A stretch of 64,000 bases of DNA from Cucumis sativus (taxonomy: Eukaryota > Streptophyta > Magnoliopsida > Cucurbitales > Cucurbitaceae): positions 16,874,607 to 16,938,606 of the forward strand of contig NC_026656.2 in assembly GCF_000004075.3 (NCBI RefSeq), in the 5' to 3' direction. Shown here one piece after another: positions 1 through 18,343 of this stretch. Positions within the stretch are counted from its first letter, which is position 1. Each line of letters starts with the position of its first letter. Below the pieces are notes generated by a model. That model searched no databases and was not told the DNA's origin. It was given only the letters and a program-made list of their open reading frames with translations. Position numbers and translations under genes: made by a program.

Positions 1-2934
1 GATTTCACTTGGTAGATTTGAAATTTTGTTATTGAGAGATGATATTTTGTATAATCAAAAACTAAAATTTTAGAAAACAAATAGAAATTGGTAAGTACTA
101 ATTAGTTCATAAAATATTTATAAATTAGAAATGAGGATGAAATTTCTTTTAAAGAATGGTGGCTGTCAGTGGTCTGACACGTATCATCAAGGGTCATGTG
201 AGTCTTTTTATGTGGAAGTTCCAATGAATCTTGTGATAAGAATGGTGATTACCAAATTAAATAACAATATATAATATAAACTATATGTTACAATATATAC
301 TTTTGATGTGTAAATTAACATTTCCTTCAATTATAATATTCTAGTTTTAAATATCGAACTATTGTATTAAATAGTTTCCTTTATAATTTTAAAAACATAG
401 TTTAATTATGCAAACTAAAATGATATTTAATTTTAACATAACTTATAGATGTCTCTAATCTTTTATTTAATAAAACCTTCCATAACTTAACATTTAACTT
501 TCCAACATTTGAAATGTTTAACATGTGCCAAACTTTTAATTTTTTTAAAAACAGAATCTATTATTCAAAATTTAAAATTGAAAGATTATTAAGCCTATAC
601 AAAATCCTAATAGTTACATGGAGTTGAAAATTTATCAAATATTACAAGGAGCTAAGGGAAATAAAACTAACAAAATTATGAAATAACGCATTGTCTAACC
701 TTTTAGTTTGAACATAAAATTTAAATATTTGAATATAACAAAAAAGAAGTAATCATTTAATAATTCTAAAACAAATAGGCTCATTTACTTTAATAGAAAC
801 AATACAATGTATTTATTTTTCTCAAGAAGGAAAGTAGGATTATTTTAGGGGTAATAATAAGAATAAATTGAGTAATAATAATAATAGTTTTGTGGAAGCG
901 GAGACGTCTCTTTTCCCTCTCTCACCTAAGTTTCGCACTTCTTCATCTTAACCATTATTATTTATTATTATTCACGTGTTTCATACTTTTTTATTACCAT
1001 CAATTTATAAATAAAACTCCATTAATAAAAAATTTTAAAAAATACACATTTTCCCATTTTCATCATAACCCAATTTAAATACCTGACCTTAAATCGATCA
1101 TTTATAATTTATATTTTATAACAGTTTGAATATATGCTATATAATTGTTAAATATGTTTTAACTATTAGATAAATATTTAAAAAATTGTCTTATTAAAAA
1201 AGCTATACTATTAGTTGAATAAACATGGGGAACGTGTCATTAAACGATGTTAAATTAATAATAGAGATATCATAACACATAAATTGAGTTTTAGAAAATA
1301 TAGCTTATCTAGTTAGATTTTTATATATATCTTTATTATGTAGTTAAATATTCATAAAAGTTATGTTGGAAATTTTTGGATCATGCTGTTTGTTATACTC
1401 AATGATATGGAGATTTGGGGTTTAACATATAAATAGATATCTAAGAGAAATACATTATATTAAATTTTAATGAAATGTGAGGAAATAGAGTTGAAATTTC
1501 AAACGTAAATTAAGGATATTGATTTTTTTTTTTTTTTTTTGACTCTGTTTCTTTCACCATAAATGAATTAAAATTGTGGGCAGGAGCAAGTTGTCACTCT
1601 TTCCCATCAAATGATAAATAATACGTAAAAATTGTTGTGATATTGATCAGAAGCACACAACAGAATTTTGGATAGAAAGAAAAATATAATATAACAATAA
1701 TAATAAATAAATAAATTACTAAAATAAAATTCTTTAAAAAAAAAAAAACCTCTTAACTTTTTCCATTATCCCCAAAAGTATTTGAAATTTTTTGTGTGAA
1801 ATTAGGAGATCTGTGAAAGACCTAGGTAGATGGTGAATTAAATGAACAATAATTATGGTGTGTTGTCTTAAGACACATAGACAACTAAATAGATAGTTAT
1901 ATTTTGACACATATAAAAGATGAACATCTATTTATAATATAAATTTATTATGTCATATTGTTTGGAAGGACTATTTTTTTAAAACCAACAAAGTTGATTA
2001 TGATGTTTATATTGTTATTTACCACAAATTATTTTTGTGACTTATCAATTTGTAAACAACCAGTTGAATAAAAATAGCAATAGAAGTTCTAACCTTGAAT
2101 ACTTAGGTTTGAGAGGTGGATATTTAATAGATTTCTAAATTTTATCAAATATGTAAATGTAACATACTCATCATCAACCTTAGCTTTTATATTTATATAA
2201 TATCTCTAGTGAACTTTCTAAGTATTTAATAGATTATGAGGACTAATTTCAATAAACTATCTCAAGTTTATGTATAAAAACAAAAAGAATTTTGTGTCTA
2301 ATAGAATTACAAGAAACTAATAGCAATATATATTTAAAAAAATTATTATACTAAATGAAAAATCATTTTAGTACCACTTAGTACCTTGCAATTTCGAGTT
2401 ATGAGAACAATGTCGATATTACATATATAATCAAAGTCATTAGTGTTGCATATAATTTAAAAATAATAATTAAAGAATGGTTTATAAATAGTCATATGAG
2501 AATTCCAAATGAAACGAGCATGTAGCATGTGAAAAACTCTTAATTAACCTTACTAAACTCTTAATTAACCTTACTTCTAGCATGTTTAATTAAACTATAA
2601 ATTCTATTATTTTGTAGTGATTTAAATATCATAGTGTGATATACATTCAACATACCACAACATTGTAAGAATATAACTTATATGCAAGTCAATTAGAATA
2701 ATTCAAATAAGAGAACGAGTTGATAGATCAAACCTTGGAGAGACGCATGCAACATGATTCAACACAAATGAGATTTGATCACGCCAACCTATTGGATTTA
2801 TGTTTATCTCAAAAAAGAAATTGAATATACTTGCTGAGCCAAACAATAACTTTAAGGTCCTCTCACACTATTGAAAATCAAATTAATTAATTGTTAATAA
2901 ATATTCTATTGGTACAATATCTCCCTAAAATTCA
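1..2934. other. AT-rich intergenic stretch, no gene seen
   Basis: No reading frame here resembles a protein I know. The sequence is AT-rich with homopolymer tracts, including a long T run near 1524-1540. A 21-bp direct duplication built on CTCTTAATTAACCTTACT lies at about 2537-2578. The short open frame near 890-1078 is low-complexity and looks like chance. Confidence 0.7.
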
Positions 2935-5441
2935 TCAACAACTTTGATCCATATCTCCCATAGTTTCATCCATAACAAGCCTTCTAGACCTATTTATTGT
3001 ATGAAAACACAAATATATATGTTGTTGAAGCTCCTTCATTTGCTCAACAATGGCTTCATCTTCTACGACAAACTCCTTCAATATCTCACACCTTGATCTG
3101 CTGCTTCTCATCCACATCTCTCCCACTGCTCTCAAATGCTCCACCTCCACGTCAAGCCTGGCAGCCATCCGACTCAACGTGTCCAAATCATTCATCGTAA
3201 TATACGTCCCTCTCGCTGCAATCTCCATTTGCTGGAGAGACGTCTCCGGCGTAAAAGGGAGCTTATAATCTCTCTTAACCTTCTTCTTCAATAAGCCCAC
3301 AAAGCAAGCAATCAATAACCCGGGCGCTGCCACGATGCCCACGAGACTGTGCAAAGCCAGAAGTAGTAGAGCCACCAGAACCGCCGCGTTTGATATCAAT
3401 AAACAACCTTTGGCTACTCTCTTCCTTATTCTTTTCAACCTGGTTTAGAATATATTATGATCAATATATGTTGTTTAATATTTACTTTGATCCAAAAGAT
3501 TTAAAACAATGCAAGGTTGCGCAAATTGGGTAGTAGTTTCTTTTTACGTACTTCTAGTTCAAACAATTGCATGTGCTGTCAAGGCTACGGCCATTATTCA
3601 ACTATCAATATTTAAAATAGTAATCGATGTTTTATCTATTTTGATTAACGTAAAATGAATTTTTAGTTTACCTCACAAGACACAACCATTAGAAGTTAAA
3701 AGTTCAAGATCGAAATCAAAATTAAAAAGTAAGAATTTTTTACCATTAAAAGTTTAAGAACTTGTATTTTTTTAAAAAAACACTAAAAAAATTTAAGAAC
3801 TTGTTGAATTTTTTTTAAAACACTAAAGTCCATAATTATATTTGACATGCAAATTTAAAAGTTCAAGATCGATAAAAAACAAAACTCTTCAACCGGTAGG
3901 ACCTAATTAAAATTTACAATTTAAACTTACCTCAACTTTCTTCGAGTTTCATTCTGCTTGCTTGCAAGTTTCTGCAACAACTCAGAATGAGATTCATGCA
4001 ACGCAAGAAACCGACTCCCAATTTGATTAAGAATGGAGAAATTAGGGTTTTTCAAACGAGAGAAAAAAGAAGACAATATTAACGGATCATCCTCCCCATA
4101 AACACGGCCATGATTACCATTGTCGTCATCGCCCGCCCTTAAAGCCATTGTAGTAAGCTTGACAGTAGCATTGACAAGAATGTGGTGATTGATTTTAGTT
4201 TGATTCAAAGCTTGAAGAAGAAGTTGGCAAGTTTCGAAAGCTTCAAAGCTAGCTTGGAAATATTGAATTAAAAGATCATGGTCGTGGACATGGCCGCCAT
4301 TGGAGGTGATGTTGTGAAGAAGCATATCTTGATCTGGCTCGAGAAGACATGATATTAATGACGATGGTGATGATGTGTTGTTGGTTATTGCTGTGAATTC
4401 AACGTAAGAGTTTGTTCTAAAGGCTGCTTGGTATTCTTCGTTAAGGTTTAACTTGTTGGATAAGGCATTTGCATTAGCCTTGTTCTTTTTTGATGATGAT
4501 CTCTCTCTACCTGTGTGTGACCAAAATTAATAAAATCAAATTAAAATACACATTGTATTATATATATATCCACACACATATCAAGATCAAAACCCACAAG
4601 CAAAATCTAATATACTTAACATTAATTAAATTATATTTGAAACTTTTAGATTTGTTTGTTTGTTTGTTTTTAATTTTGAATTTTACGTGTAATAGTTTTT
4701 TGGATCAAGATTGATATACAATTGAATTTTATGTTTAATGTGACTAAAATTTTAATTTTGTATAATAGTTTCTTAAACTTTTTTTTAGTGAATTATATTT
4801 CACCAATATGTTTAAAATATATTCTTTTCTTATCCAAGGTTTTTGGCATATTGTTCGGTGGACGACGACGTCCACCGGAAATATTTCTAAACCCATTTGG
4901 CATTATCTAAAATAATTTTGGTTAATTTAATAGGTTATAACAAAAAAGAAAAAGATAAGTTTGATAAATTTTAGTATGTTTTCTTTATAAATAATTTCAA
5001 TATTTTGCTATTTTAAATACTTTGTAAATAGTTTTAATATTTCTTTTAAAAATATTCTTTTTTTATAATGTCATCCAAAAGAAATACTACTAAAAAACCT
5101 TTTCTATTTTATGTTTGGATTGTAATTCAAAGATTATTTTAGAAAACAAAAGGATTGAATATAAAATTACAAAAACTAATTTTCTTTCTTGTTTATATAG
5201 TCTATAGAAACAAAAGTACCCAATAACAAAAAGACGAGAGAGTTCATTGTCATTGAGAAAAATCAGTACTCGAAGGATTGTTTTTGTGATTAGTGGTTTG
5301 TTTTCAAAAACATAAAAATGAAAAATAAAAGAGGAACTAAAATAGGGTGGATATATGAATATATATATTATAAGGTTTTAGCTGACCTTTAAGAATAGAG
5401 ATGGCAGATCTGAGGGATGTCCATACAGAAGAAGTTTTCAT
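2935..5441 (-). CDS. UPF0496 (DUF677) family protein, 3 exons
   Basis: Exons on the minus strand are 5441-5387, 4510-3931 and 3439-2935, giving about 379 residues, the usual size for the family. Exon 1 starts MKTSSVWTSLRSAISILKG, and both joins (GGT and AGG codons) restore a single frame. The early EEYQAAFRTNSYVEFT stretch (about residues 40-56) matches the N-terminal region typical of UPF0496 proteins. A hydrophobic hairpin at about residues 222-258 (LLISNAAVLVALLLLALHS onward) predicts two membrane passes, followed by a helical C-terminal half. Plant UPF0496 proteins are membrane-associated and largely uncharacterised; some relatives are linked to stress or growth, which does not assign a role here. 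The closest Arabidopsis relative by memory is the At1g20180/At3g19330 group. Family assignment is firm; function is unknown. Confidence 0.85.
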
Positions 5442-5516
5442 CTAAGGGAACACATAACATAAGATAACAGAAACAAAGAAAGAAGAGAATAGTTGATCTC
5501 TGTTTTTATTTCTTTC

Positions 5517-5524
5517 TTTATATA
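5517..5524 (-). promoter_or_regulatory. Candidate TATA box of the UPF0496 gene
   Basis: TATATAAA on the minus strand lies 76 bases upstream of the proposed ATG at 5441. This is a plausible spacing for a plant promoter with a roughly 45-50 base 5' UTR. Assigned from motif and position only. Confidence 0.4.
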
Positions 5525-7684
5525 AAAGAAGAGAAAGGGTTTTGATTGAATTAATTTGGTGTAATGTAATGTAATGTGTTTGTTAATTATAGATAGGAGG
5601 AGTCCATAAGAAACGGAGAAGGAAGGGCACGTGGCAGGTGGCTGTTGAGGCTGCACCATTGCTTTTATTTTATCACTTTCTCTACACGTTATCCTCCCTC
5701 ACACGCACCACCCTCCGCCTCTTATACACACCCTCTTCTTTTCTTTTTTATTCTCTTTATTTCCTCAATTAAATTTAATTTCATCCATATGTTTCAAACA
5801 TATAATACTTGTAAAAAATAATTAAATCCATCCAATAAAATAACTCTTAATTTTCAACCATTCAAAACTATTCAATCTCTATTTATTAATTTGTTTGTGT
5901 TATACTTCTCCACATTTTTTTTCTGATGGATGTGAGATTTTCACTTTTTTTTTTATCCGCTTTTAAGAGAATAATTGAAATTTATTTGAGTACGATGTAT
6001 AATTCTTACTGTATTGACATTGTTTTCAAGATAATTATATGAATTTTAACGTAATTTTACGGCTTTAAGATTAAAACACTTCAAAATCATAAATTTATCT
6101 AAAATTAAGACTTTTGAATCAAAATTCGAGATAGGGTTGTAAGTAAGGTAATCCTCAAAAAGGTAAGTTAATCTAATATGGATGACTATTACAAGAAATT
6201 GAAGAAAAAAATATTGTTTTCCCAAATTTGATAGGTGGTTGTCTTTTAATTCATTTTATGTTTCATTCAAACTCAAAATCATTTATGTTTGAAAAATCAT
6301 TTTTAATGGAGGTTGCTTTTACTTTTATAGTTACAAGCATATTGTGATTTTAGTGATGTAAAATTGATCACTTTTTAACTGTTAAGTTAATATACTAATG
6401 AAATATCAAAAGGTTTAGATAATGTTAGACTCCAAGCCTAAACATACAATGTCAAGTGAACTTAGATATAAGACACATCATAAAACTAGAGAATGTGTGT
6501 CGAATTAAATTAAATTACAATTGCCAATAGAAAAATAGAGTTAATTACTTAGATTTTTGTGCTTGAAATCAACTATGGATAGAAGTTTTTATTGATAAGA
6601 TAAATGGAGCCAAATATTTACGAGTTTATTGTTTGAAGAATTCATGCTTAACTAAATCAAATATATTTCTTTTTTATTAACAATGACTTTCACTAGTATA
6701 AATTACCCTCCAACTCTTTTACGGATGAAAACACATAGTTTGAAATTTGAACTCTACAAGCAATTTTGGTAAATAATACTGGAAGGATATGTGTTTTCAC
6801 TTGAAAATCACTTTCTAAGCATATTTTAAAACCGAATCAATCACACTGGTTTTTTTACATCAATTTGCGTAAGTTTATGAGGAAAACTCTAAACGTACAC
6901 ATTGGAAAAGAAATAAAGATGTGACGTATGTGTGAAACATAGTTGTTGTATGTCTTCTTACTAACAACCTCACTCTCATAAATTTATATTCTTTAGTTTA
7001 TGATTTATTTTCACAAGCTATTTAGTATATATTTACTTAAACAACTCATAAGCAAGCAATTTGAAATAAGTATTTTTTCTTAGAAATCTAACTACGACAT
7101 TAGGAGTTGTTTTGAGACACCGGCCAACTTCTATAGTCGTGGAGTTCTTATTACCCACAATATTTTCAGAATTAGGACACCGACCTTGGAGTGTATAACT
7201 ATTTATAAATACGACTTCAAACCTTTATTGATATAGTGTCATTATTCATTCTTTTTTTTTTTGTTACATTTTTCCTTACTTTTTATCTAAACACAAATAA
7301 CTTACATTGTAAATACAAACTAAGAAAGATTACAATACTTTGCACCTCCAACACTAACCATTATTATTAATCCACGACTACAGTAATTAACTAAACAACA
7401 CTAAAATTTTGATGATATTAGATTTGAGTAGCAAATGTATTGTATATAAAAAAGAAAAAATAGATTTAGAAGTAAAAAGAATAGACCTTATTATTTAATT
7501 TTTTAAAAAGGTTTGTGTCCTAAACCCTAAAGTACAAGAAATTGGGATTCAGCTATTTCAGCGCCAATTTATCGCAGAATTCCGATGATGGGAAGCTGGT
7601 GACGGCGGTGTGAAGTTGTCGGAGCGGGCAACGCAAGGAGGAAGAAGAAATTTTCATATTCTCAAGAACCACGCGGTAGCTAAG
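5525..7684. other. Intergenic, ending in the 5' UTR of the S2-UGPase gene
   Basis: AT-rich spacer between divergent genes. No protein-coding gene is seen. Two remnants of the sequence CACTA facing each other (near 6691 and 7238) hint at an old element but are not convincing. From about 7500 the base composition rises in GC and looks like a 5' UTR. It contains a short upstream open frame starting ATGATGGGAAGC near 7584 that stops before the main ATG at 7685. Confidence 0.5.
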
Positions 7685-13837
<6,153 letters not shown>

Positions 13838-15094
13838 GATCATATCTTGGCAAAGCATGAAGGCTTTACCAGAACAATGTTCTTTCCTCATTTACAAACG
13901 AGTTTTGGAGCTCTTCTCTTCTCCCAGAGTTTTCTTCAGTCTCTCCTCGTTTCACTTTTAAGAATTGGATATAGGAAGTCGTGGCAGAGCAGCGGACGTA
14001 TTCTTTCACTAGGGCTGAACCAAAAAGTTTGATACACAAATTAGCCTAGCCTAATGCCTCTTTGTAACTTCCTGAGTGCAATAAATTAGCCTCGGTTCGA
14101 TATATGCTTGCCATCACATAAAAGATGGCTCATTATTACAGGGATATCGCTTTGTTTCTCTCCTGTTCATTAAATCATATTTCATCATTGAGTAAGTAGC
14201 TCAGATTAAATGTTCTCCTTTCCTTGAGCAATAAGTTCTGATTGGGAGGATATCCACATTTACAATGTTGGAACTTTTGGTCATTCAAATTTATGTGATG
14301 TTCAGTTAACTGGAGGCATTTCTCTTTCCTTATGATGTTCCATTTCATTTCCTTGCTATGATGTGAAAATATTGGTAATTTGTTTCCACATAGCTATAGC
14401 CGGAGGTTTTGCGATCATCTCTTCCATTCAACTATTTTAATGTTCATTTGAAAGCGTTGTGATTGAGAATGTAAAATGATGCGTTTTTATTTTCAACCAC
14501 CAGTCCAACAATTAAGGTAAAACGTTAAGAAGAATGTCACAAAATGCGATGGAAGTTCTATTAAAAAATTCTTCCCTCATCATAATTGAATGGCCTTGTG
14601 TGGTACTATTATTAGTAGCAAGGGCATGGGTATGCATCTTATCTTAGATTTATAAGCTACCCACATCCCACCCCTATTTCCCCAAACTACAGCATATAAT
14701 GTAAATGCACCAATCAAAGTTAAGTTCAAACCTGTTTTGATAGTGAAAGTGTCATCCATTTGAATGGATGTCCAAACTTCAAAAGGACCTATTAACTTAT
14801 TAGGATTATTACATCTCGAGTCCAAGAACTCACACGTCCTCTCTTTGCTTGACGCTTAAGAGTTGACAACAGTGAAATCAAACCATTCATAATAGCAGGC
14901 AATCTACGATATTAATAAAAAATGTTGAAGTCGAAGTCAGGTACGTTGGATGAAAGATAACATTGTAGGATAGTTAACACCCAACGAACATCACGAGAGT
15001 TCAACACAACAGATAACACAAGCATCAAACATCACCATGCAACAAGAGAAAAAGTTAATAACATATAAGTGATTCCATCTCTTTTATTCTTTTT
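13838..15094. other. Spacer between convergent genes
   Basis: Holds the 3' UTR of the S2-UGPase gene, with clustered cleavage signals such as AATAAA near 14080, and the 3' flank of the SKP1 gene. Nothing else protein-like was recognised; the open frame near 14580-14825 on the minus strand has no recognisable features. Confidence 0.5.
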
Positions 15095-16645
15095 TCATTC
15101 AAATGCCCATTGGTTCTCCCTACGGACCTCTTCCTCTTCCTCGGGTGTAAAGTCATTCTTGATGTTAAATGTCTTCCTGATCTCCTCTGGAGTCTTCCCT
15201 TTGATCATGTCAGCCACCGTCTGACAAGTCAAATCAAGCAAGCTTTTGATGTTGAGATAGTTTGCAGCCTGCAAAAAAAAAAAAAGATTCTCAAAATTGT
15301 TTATCTCTATCACACGTCAATTTGAGAAATATGAACAGAGGTCTCAACAGTAACCAACAACACGATGGTTCTACTTTTTCAGATGAGAATAATGAATGAT
15401 GGTTCTTCTTGGCTACTCGTTTGTCAATAAATGGCAGTTTAACGTAATGATGAAGAGAACCAATAAATTTTAGATGAACCATAATCAAAAACACACACGC
15501 GTGTGAATGAATAACATGAGATGATCAACAAGATTATAAAAAGGAAGGACTTCAGAATAACGAATGTGCAAACAAACTTGCAATTTCATTTAAGTCTAAT
15601 AATGATGGATCAAAAGTAGAAATAAACTCATTATAACCCGAAGAAGGCAGGGAGGTCAAGTTCAATGGGTATTAAGAAAACAATGATTCACCCATATCCC
15701 GTCCACAAATAATCAATTTACATCGAATTACCTCAACTAAACTAAATGGATATTTCTTCCACGTCCACCCAAAACTTAAAAGGATTGAATTGAACATGTC
15801 CTACTTGATGATAACTACAATAGCTATGGATTGCATCCAGTGAAGCCTTTTCAAAAACGAAACATGTAAGAATAATGGGCACCCGTGTGGTTATTTTGCT
15901 GGTAGTTTAAGAATATCTAAAATAAACGGGGATACTACCAAAATTCTAAAGAAGATTGCAGCCAAACGCCTTGTATCAAGGGTTCCCAATGAGAAAATCT
16001 TTATAGTCCTTATAAATCAATAAATGAGCTCCTCTATCGACTCCAATTCGACAACAAAACTGGAGGAGGCATTCACGCTTCGGTAATTTTGCAATATCCC
16101 ATTTAACAATTTGTTATATCTCATTCAGGCATCAAACCAAAACAGAAAACGGTTTATGCAAACATAGAGTAAGTACGAAAACCCTAACCCCAATCTTACG
16201 AAGCACCGAAACCCTAGACCCCCAAATTTAACCAAACAATCGAATACATACGCAGTCAAAGAGAGGGCAAAGATAGAAAGAAGCAAAAAAGAAAAACCCA
16301 CAAAGAAAAAGGCGAAAGAACTCAAAAGAGGTAGGATGAACAAACCAGAATGAGATCGAATAAGGTGGCCTGGTCGACTTTGACGAATTCGCTGTCCCAA
16401 GTCTTGAGGTCGTCGTCGACGGAGCCAGTACGATCCTCGGGCTTAGGGGACTCGACGTGCTTTTTGCAGTACTCGATAACCTTGGACAAGATCTTGCTGT
16501 TGACATTAGGAAGGGGGATTCCACTATCGGCGCAGTCGTCTTCGATCATGTGCTTGATCGTTTGTGACTCCAAGGCGACCGCTTCGTCGACCTCGAAGAT
16601 CTCGCCGTCGGAGCTCTTCAAGGTGATTTTCCGGCCAGAAGACAT
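15095..16645 (-). CDS. SKP1: SKP1-like protein, SCF ubiquitin-ligase adaptor
   Basis: Two exons, 16645-16346 (100 codons) and 15268-15095, separated by a 1.08-kb intron placed where plant SKP1 genes carry it. The product is 157 residues, the typical length. The N-terminal POZ-like fold starts [18 protein letters not shown] and ends in the IPLPNV and YCKKHVE blocks. Exon 2 encodes the Skp1 dimerisation/F-box-binding tail: [20 protein letters not shown], then [19 protein letters not shown] and the terminal ENQWAFE. SKP1 bridges CUL1 to F-box proteins in nucleus and cytosol, so it serves auxin, jasmonate and cell-cycle signalling. All conserved blocks are intact, so it should be functional. By memory it is closest to Arabidopsis SKP1/ASK1 (At1g75950) and 'SKP1-like 1B' entries. 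Confidence 0.95.
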
Positions 16646-18343
16646 GGTGGCGTGTTTGGGATTCGGTGAGGTTCGAAAACACAGAGAGAAGCGTTTTGCG
16701 ATTTGAGAAAGAGAGAAACCAAATATGTATGAAACTGACCACAAAAATATGGCTTTTAAGATCAAACTCCACCGATTGCCCAATTTTCTTTTTATTAATA
16801 AATATATTTGTTGTTATCATTATTTAATAAAACAATATAATAAAAATCCTACCACTCTCTGCTCTCTTACTTCTAATACTTTACAATATTACCTACACAC
16901 TTTTCAATATCTACTTTTGTTCAAAATTCTACCCACTTTTATACTTTGTTCTTCAAGGTAATATCGAAAGAATATGGCTATTTTTTTAAACTGCCCATAA
17001 TTTAGCATTCATTTATATATGTTAACTTATAGATCTATAATAAAAATTTAGATTATGTCGTTCAAAACTAAATATTTAATGTTAGTGTAATTTCAGTTCA
17101 AGGACGTCAAATAGACACAGTTAACCACTTTGTTCTTTTTATATTTGCGATGTCACGAACCAACTTAGTTGATCCAACAATTTAAACTTTTTAAATAACC
17201 AAATTCGGAATTTAAATACAATTTTTTTTCTTCGATCAACAAACTGCTTTGTTTAAGAAAATTGCTGTCTTTCTAAGTTGAAAACAAGAGTCCTTTTCTT
17301 GAATCTAATCATTATATCCCATCAAAACTCCATTATTTCCACATATGGTAGACAATTCCTGAACAAAACAGATAAAATATTTTCCTTAAGAATGGAAAAT
17401 CACTTCAAAGATATGATAAAAATGTCAAGAATAATTGAAAAGAAAAAAAAAAACCTTCTCAAAAAGAATGCAAGAATGCTTCAATATACGCTAAAAGAAG
17501 AATACGTGCGAGATCAGCAAATAACAAATGCAGCCAAATACATTCCTTATTTAAAAAAGGTAACAAGTTTCTAACAGCTTTAACAAAAAACATTTATTTA
17601 ATACTTTACCATATATTTTCCAACAAGTACCGATGCTATGGTGAAATAAGGCAAATATGAAAATCTGCAATGGACCAAACTGGCAGAGTCCTCGTCCTTA
17701 GGTAAACCGGAGACTACAATCAGATTTTAGAATTTGTTAGACCAATAAACCTAATGACTTTTACACCCTCACCACATTTTCCCTTGTAGCAGAAATTCCT
17801 AAGCTCTTCTAAAATTACCTTTGATGACATTCATCAAATTGAATATGATACCATCTGGATGGTAACAAGGACAAGAAGCTTTCCTGAAGATTTAAGGAAA
17901 GAAAATACTAATTTATAAATTCTCTGAAATACTAGCTAATTTCAATCGTATCAAGCAGTTGGTGAATGTATTTAACAAAATCAAATGATCCCTTTGATGT
18001 GGCAAATGGAGTGTGGAAGAAAATACCTTAACCTTCTTTCACTTACTAATTAGGAATTCGTTTAGTCCATTTGCCACTTGAAGAGAAAATTTCTCACTTT
18101 GTTAGTCAAATATTTAAGATAACCATTTATGTAACTTCTCTTTTCATTGAATACCAGGAAACTTGCAAAAGAGGACTCTTGCTGATGCTCCTCCTATTTT
18201 GTGTACGGTGCTGGAAGCAGCACAATACACTTTTCCTCCTGGAAGAGTTCTGAAAGACATCCAATCGCTGAAGGCACATATGGACCTTTCAGGCAAACCA
18301 GAACCGTCTTACAAAAGGAAAAGGACATATTTCATAAGATCAA
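16646..18343. other. SKP1 promoter side and AT-rich spacer
   Basis: The first 100 or so bases are the probable SKP1 5' UTR and promoter. The rest is AT-rich and holds no supported gene, only the 3' flank of the next minus-strand gene at its right end. Confidence 0.5.

Noticed and set aside
890-1078. Short open frame in the left flank
   Set aside because: Low-complexity AT-rich translation with no recognisable motif; chance open frame.
6691-7238. Possible short CACTA element (CACTAGTATAAA at 6691, mirrored by TATATAGTG ending 7238)
   Set aside because: The inner terminal bases do not pair, and the flanking three bases differ (TTT and TCA), so there is no target duplication.
14580-14825. Minus-strand open frame of 81 codons between the UGPase-like and SKP1 genes
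   Set aside because: No family resemblance and it lies in 3' flanking DNA; not supported.
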